Positions 60,171-64,000 of a stretch of DNA of 64,000 nucleotides are shown here, one piece after another. Source of the stretch: Lentibacillus sp. Marseille-P4043 (lineage in GTDB: Bacteria > Bacillota > Bacilli > Bacillales > Amphibacillaceae); assembly GCF_900258515.1 (NCBI RefSeq), contig NZ_LT984884.1, forward strand, positions 3,344,488 through 3,408,487, given 5' to 3'. The notes below the pieces were generated by a model. The model was not told where the DNA came from, searched no databases, and saw only the letters and a list, made by a program, of their open reading frames with translations. The stretch's first letter is position 1. The number at the start of each line of letters is the position of its first letter. The position numbers were made by a program, and so were the translations under genes.

Positions 60171-60236
60171 GTGTGTCATCCCCTTTTATCCCTGAATATA
60201 AATTCTATAAGTCGGAAACTGCTGCTTTAGCATCCC

Positions 60237-60857
60237 CTATTTCCGATGAAAAATTGCCTGTGCTTCCTGAACCTCATTTTTAATCTTGGACATTTCCTCA
60301 TCCAATTTAAATGCGGCCTCCGCTGCCCGTTTTAGTCTTGCTTTAATATCAGATGGGATCCTACCTTCATATTTATAATTCAGCGAATGTTCATTTGTCG
60401 CCCAAAAGTTCATCGCCAGTGTGCGGATTTGAATTTCGGCTAGAACTATTTTTTCCCCATGAATGGTTTCGGCGGGATATTCAATAATCATATGGAACGA
60501 ACGATAGCCACTTTCTTTTTTATTGGAGATATAATCTTTTTCTTCAATAATGGTTAAATCATTCCTTGACCTTAGCATCGTCACGATTGTATAAATATCA
60601 TCAACAAATTGACACACTACCCGCACTCCAGCAATATCTTGAATCTCACACTCTATATGTTCAAGAGAAATCCCTTTTCGTTTTGCCTTTTCCAATATGC
60701 TTGGTATCGGTTTTACTCTACCAGTAATAAATTCAATCGGTGAATGTCTTTTTTCATGTTCAAATTGTGCTCGCATGCCTTTTAATTTTACTTTCAATTC
60801 TTCAACAACTTGTGAATAAGGTGCAAGTAATGCTTCCCAATTCAATTTACGCACCAC
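60237..60857 (-). CDS. yjbM: Small alarmone synthetase (YjbM/SasB/RelQ-like)
   Basis: 206 residues. A stand-alone (p)ppGpp synthetase: HSPIEFITGRVKPIPSILEK (about 38-57), DIAGVRVVCQFVDDI (about 73-87), ESGYRSFHMIIEYP (substrate-binding) and EIQIRTLAMNFWATNEHSLNYKY. It lacks hydrolase and TGS/ACT domains. It makes (p)ppGpp from GDP/GTP and ATP; tetramer allosterically activated by pppGpp in known members. AGGTGG lies 8 nt before an in-frame TTG (60845), which may be the true start; homologues support either. Confidence 0.9.
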   Translation of the reverse strand: MVRKLNWEALLAPYSQVVEELKVKLKGMRAQFEHEKRHSPIEFITGRVKPIPSILEKAKRKGISLEHIECEIQDIAGVRVVCQFVDDIYTIVTMLRSRNDLTIIEEKDYISNKKESGYRSFHMIIEYPAETIHGEKIVLAEIQIRTLAMNFWATNEHSLNYKYEGRIPSDIKARLKRAAEAAFKLDEEMSKIKNEVQEAQAIFHRK

Positions 60858-60887
60858 CTAACTATCTTCTAACGTTCATAGGATAAA

Positions 60888-60968
60888 AACTATAAAATTT
60901 AGCTTTAATATGTTCTCGGGTAGAACAAGCCACGTCTACTCCAGCGCTAAAGCTGAAGCGAAACTTCC
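60888..60968 (-). repeat. Dispersed intergenic repeat, copy B
   Basis: The reverse complement contains GCTTTAGCGCTGGAGT, GACGTGG, GAACA and AAATTTTATA in the same order as copy A at 34192-34282. The core (60930-60953) differs by a few bases. It sits in the 250-bp gap between divergent yjbM and yjbK. Confidence 0.6.
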
Positions 60969-61109
60969 CTCATCTAACATCACTATCTTAGCTTTTGTTC
61001 ATAACCCTTTATATTTTAACATAACATGTCACAATAGATAACTTTTGCATTATCAGCGATAATTCGTGATAATCAATAATAATCTACTGCAACTTATGGA
61101 GGATCATAC

Positions 61110-61682
61110 ATGAATCAAGAAGTTGAAATTGAATATAAAAATTTGTTAACAAGCACGGAATATACAAAAATTTCACAACGCTATCCTTTTCCCAAGGAGG
61201 CTGATAGCCAAACAAACTATTATTTTGAAACGGACAATTTTTTACTTAAGGAAAATGGCAGTGCATTACGTATCCGTAAAAAACATGGTAATTATGTTTT
61301 AACACTAAAGGAACCACATCCACACGGGTTGCTGGAAACGCATGACGCATTAACAGAAGAAGAAGCCACTGATTGGATAAATGGCAACATCGTTCAAAAA
61401 GACCATGTGATGAAACGTTTGCAGGCATTGCATATTCCGATAAACAAATTAGTATACTATGGTAAATTAACAACCGAGCGGCGGGAAGTAGAACATGATA
61501 ATGCGCTGCTCGTTCTTGACTATAGTATGTACAATCAGACATCAGATTACGAATTGGAAGTAGAAGCACCAACAGAGGAAATTGGGATACGTGTTTTTAC
61601 CGATGTGTTGGAAAATAACCAAGTTGAAAAACGGGATACACCAAATAAAATTAAACGATTTTTTGCAACGTTACCGAAGTAG
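61110..61682 (+). CDS. yjbK: CYTH domain protein (YjbK-like)
   Basis: 190 residues. The signature EIEYKNLLT (ExExK, residues 5-9) begins the triphosphate tunnel fold; further SALRIRKKHGNYVLTLKEP and the acidic ELEVEAP strand bind metal and phosphates. CYTH enzymes hydrolyse inorganic triphosphate or related substrates. GGAGG 8 nt before ATG. The order yjbK, globin, spxH is as in B. subtilis but without yjbJ and yjbL. Confidence 0.85.
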   Translation: MNQEVEIEYKNLLTSTEYTKISQRYPFPKEADSQTNYYFETDNFLLKENGSALRIRKKHGNYVLTLKEPHPHGLLETHDALTEEEATDWINGNIVQKDHVMKRLQALHIPINKLVYYGKLTTERREVEHDNALLVLDYSMYNQTSDYELEVEAPTEEIGIRVFTDVLENNQVEKRDTPNKIKRFFATLPK

Positions 61683-61839
61683 GAAATGAGCCTTAAAGCT
61701 TAGGTAGCATTGTTTAAATAAGGGAATCACATAGCTGCGAACTTGCGCTTCTATTTTGGTTTTCAATCAGATTAATTGCCCATTTGTAGGGAACGTTGCT
61801 ACAATATAGACAAACATAAAAAGGAAAGCGAGTAAGATT

Positions 61840-62220
61840 ATGAATCAGACTGGAACAATATACGAAGCAATTGGTGGATTTGATACAATCGATCGACTTG
61901 TAACAGCTTTTTATAAACGAGTTGGGAAACATCCGAAATTGGTACCGATTTTCCCAGAAGATTTAACGGAAACCGCAAGAAAGCAGCGACTATTTCTCAC
62001 CCAGTTTTTTGGAGGACCAAGGCTTTATTCCGAAGAACGCGGCAATCCTATGATGAGACGGCGGCATTTACCATTTGAAATCACCCCATCAAGAAAGGAC
62101 GCATGGCTGGAATGCATGCATGCCGCACTAGAAGAAGCAGAAATTGAAGAACCATATCGTACAGCTATATTTGAGAAATTAACCATGACGGCACACCATA
62201 TGATGAACACACCGGAATAA
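61840..62220 (+). CDS. yjbI: Truncated haemoglobin, group II (YjbI-like)
   Basis: 126 residues, 2-on-2 globin. [22 protein letters not shown] near the N-terminus contains B10 Tyr (Y25), proximal F8 His is H76 in RRRHLPFEI, and G8 Trp W89 in DAWLECM. The [16 protein letters not shown] stretch is typical of group II. It binds oxygen or nitric oxide. It is directly upstream of spxH, the standard pairing in Firmicutes, where SpxH and the globin share redox-stress control. The ribosome site is poor (AAGGA is about 14 nt away). Confidence 0.9.
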   Translation: MNQTGTIYEAIGGFDTIDRLVTAFYKRVGKHPKLVPIFPEDLTETARKQRLFLTQFFGGPRLYSEERGNPMMRRRHLPFEITPSRKDAWLECMHAALEEAEIEEPYRTAIFEKLTMTAHHMMNTPE

Positions 62221-62237
62221 CAGAAAGGAGAATCGAT

Positions 62238-63134
62238 GTGAGTTGGGAACATGCTGGGCTATCAAGCTCAAACAAGACTAACACATCGGCAGGGTACGGA
62301 TTAATTGACTTTATACAAAAACCGATTGAAATTTATGTTTTTATCGACCCACTTTGTCCTGAATGCTGGTCATTAGAACCGTATCTAAAAAAATTAGCGA
62401 TCGAATATGGAGAATATTTCACCATTAGACCAATTGTCAGCGGTCATTTAAACAATTTAAATAAAGATATATTTGATAAGCCGAAGAAGCTCAAAGCTAT
62501 TTGGGAAAAAACAGCAAATCGAACAGGAATGTGCTGTGATGGCGATTTATGGATTGAAAACCCTGTTTCCTCCCCTTGGGTCGCCTCACTTGCCATAAAA
62601 GCGGCTGAACTCCAAGGGAAAAAAGCTGGACGATTATTTTTGCGAAAAGTACAAGAAAATCTATTCTTATTAAAACAAAATATTTCTGATGAAGAGGTCT
62701 TATTGGATTGCGCCAAACAGGCACATCTTGATCTTGATGAGTTCAAGAATGATTTGTACTCGACTTCTGCAAAGAAAGCTTTTCAAGGGGACCTAAAGCT
62801 TACAAAAGAAATGGAAGTCGACTACATCCCCACCATCGTCTTTTTCAACCAAATCATCGAGCAACACGGTATCAAAATTTCCGGCCTCTACCCGTATGAC
62901 ATCTATGTACGTGTCTTAAAGCAAATGTTACAAAAAGACCCTATACCTGCTGAGAAACCATCTTTAGAAGATTTTTTGGCTGACTTCGATGTAGTGGGAA
63001 ACAAAGAAGTGGCTGTTGTATATGACTGGACAACCGAAAAAGCTGATAAAGAAATGAAAAAACTACAACTAAAACGAACCGCTGAAAAAATTCCAGTTAA
63101 ATTTGGGGCGTTTTGGAAGTATATTGGAGAATAA
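62238..63134 (+). CDS. spxH: ClpXP adaptor protein SpxH (YjbH)
   Basis: 298 residues, GTG start with AAAGGAG 7 nt upstream. Thioredoxin/DsbA-like fold with [14 protein letters not shown] (C40, C43), then a helical insert and the C-terminal cis-Pro region [11 protein letters not shown]. The protein binds the regulator Spx and presents it to ClpXP, so redox or aggregation stress stabilises Spx. It follows the globin gene by 17 nt. A hairpin starts 3 nt after its stop codon, then the second tandem array. Confidence 0.9.
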   Translation: MSWEHAGLSSSNKTNTSAGYGLIDFIQKPIEIYVFIDPLCPECWSLEPYLKKLAIEYGEYFTIRPIVSGHLNNLNKDIFDKPKKLKAIWEKTANRTGMCCDGDLWIENPVSSPWVASLAIKAAELQGKKAGRLFLRKVQENLFLLKQNISDEEVLLDCAKQAHLDLDEFKNDLYSTSAKKAFQGDLKLTKEMEVDYIPTIVFFNQIIEQHGIKISGLYPYDIYVRVLKQMLQKDPIPAEKPSLEDFLADFDVVGNKEVAVVYDWTTEKADKEMKKLQLKRTAEKIPVKFGAFWKYIGE

Positions 63135-63137
63135 ACG

Positions 63138-63167
63138 ACAGTTCGCCTCTTTGGCGGACTGTTTTTT
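63138..63167 (+). terminator. Terminator of spxH, near-identical to that before array 1
   Basis: ACAGTTCGCC and GGCGGACTGT form the stem, then TTTTTT. It matches 51241-51271 in both arms and in distance (3 nt) from the stop codon; only the loop differs. Confidence 0.88.
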
Positions 63168-63189
63168 GTGTTTTTGTATTGTCGTGGTT

Positions 63190-64000
63190 GATGTTTCCGC
63201 TCTCGGGTTGATGTTTCCTCTCTCGGGACGATGTTTCTGCTCTCGGGACGATATTTCTGCTCTCGAGACGATGTTTCTACTCTCGCGCTGATGTTTCTAC
63301 TCTCGCGCTGATGTTTCCTCTCTCGGGACGATGTTTCTGCTTTCGCGCCGATGTTTCTACTCTCGCGCCGATGTTTCCTCTCTCGGGACGATGTTTCTGC
63401 TCTCGCGCTGATGTTTCCTCTCTCGGGACGATGTTTCTGCTTTCGCGCCGATGTTTCTACTCTCGCGCCGATGTTTCCTCTCTCGGGACGATGTTTCTGC
63501 TCTCGCGCCGATGTTTCCTCTCTCGGGACGATGTTTCTGCTCTCGTGATGTTTCTGCTCTCGCGCCGATGTTTCCTCTCTCGGGACGATGTTTCTGCTCT
63601 CGGGACGATGTTTCCTCTCTCGGGTTGATGTTCCTGCTTTCCGGTTGATGTTTCCTCTCTCGGGACGATGTTTCTGCTCTCGCGCCGATGTTTCCTCTCT
63701 CGGGACGATGTTTCTGCTCTCGCGCTGATGTTTCTACTCTCGCGCCGATGTTCCTGCTCTCGCGCCGATGTTTCTGCTCTCGGGACGATGTTTCCTCTCT
63801 CGGGACGATGTTTCTGCTCTCGCGCCGATGTTTCCTCTCTCGGGACGATGTTTCTGCTCTCGCGCCGATGTTTCCTCTCTCGGGACGATGTTTCCTCTCT
63901 CGCGCCGATGTTTCCTCTCTCGCGCTGATGTTTCTACTCTCGCGCCGATGTTTCCTCTCTCGCGCCGATGTTTCTTCTCTCGCGACGTTGTTTCTGCTCT
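63190..64000 (+). repeat. 20-bp-period tandem repeat array 2, continuing past the window
   Basis: At least 40 units of 20 bp. Typical units are GATGTTTCTGCTCTCGCGCC and GATGTTTCCTCTCTCGGGAC, often alternating to give a 40-bp higher order. Register is perfect except one unit at 63530-63546 lacking 3 nt. The unit is related to that of array 1 but with array-specific bases, suggesting local homogenisation. Predicted frames inside it are not regarded as genes. Confidence 0.93.

Noticed and set aside
63103..63928. Plus-strand frames in array 2 encoding Cys/Arg/Ser-rich repeats
   Set aside because: Same reason: six-frame-open repeat, each frame starting at a repeat-borne ATG without a ribosome site.

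Overview
The window reads as chromosomal DNA from a low-GC, endospore-forming Bacillaceae. The Virgibacillus/Oceanobacillus/Lentibacillus neighbourhood is my best guess from 16S signatures and gene content; no search was run. Spore genes (sspO, cotO, a cotY/cotZ-type gene), a Bacillus-style rRNA operon and a block in the order of B. subtilis yjbH-I-K-M-nadF-yjbO-prpE and yjcH-G-F support this. No prophage, insertion sequence, CRISPR array or integrase was seen.

Layout. 1-5.4 kb: partial GbsR-type regulator, DUF3231 protein, membrane protein, acetyltransferase, NrnB nuclease, a GC-rich structured repeat, and sspO. 5.4-11.5 kb (minus): two acetate/pyruvate-type sodium symporters flanking a LytS-type kinase and LytTR regulator, with a CcpA site before the second transport unit. 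11.8-14.3 kb: release factor 3, Hsp20, small YppG-like protein. 14.5-21.6 kb (minus): a seven-gene TetR-headed fatty-acid degradation operon. 21.8-27.2 kb (minus): complete 16S-23S-5S operon with three tandem promoters, RNase III stalks and terminator. 27.4-45.5 kb: mixed housekeeping and accessory genes (chemoreceptor, peptide transporter, guaC, ribokinase, a CopZ-like protein beside a stop-interrupted ctaG, a PIN-domain remnant abutting a truncated GIY-YIG gene, tRNA-Val, a GMC oxidoreductase pair). 45.8-51.2 kb: a heterodimeric ABC exporter and yjcH-yjcG-yjcF. 51.8-56.3 kb: DUF421 protein, spore-coat genes and mgtE. 56.5-63.1 kb: rodA, prpE, rluA-type synthase, NAD kinase, small (p)ppGpp synthetase, CYTH protein, truncated haemoglobin and SpxH.

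The most unusual structure is a pair of long 20-bp-period tandem arrays (51280-51713 and 63190 to the right edge). Each begins shortly after a near-identical terminator hairpin that starts exactly 3 nt after the stop codon of the upstream gene. The consensus unit has no stop codon in any of the six frames, so the array produces many spurious ORFs. These look like one repeat family expanded at two loci; I do not recognise a function.

Coherent functional units: the symporter/LytS/LytTR cluster suggests sensing and uptake of a small carboxylate under carbon catabolite control. The 14.5-21.6 kb operon encodes activation, racemisation, dehydrogenation, hydration, oxidation and thiolysis of acyl chains, plausibly branched-chain ones. 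The 57-63 kb block groups nucleotide second-messenger and redox/stress functions.
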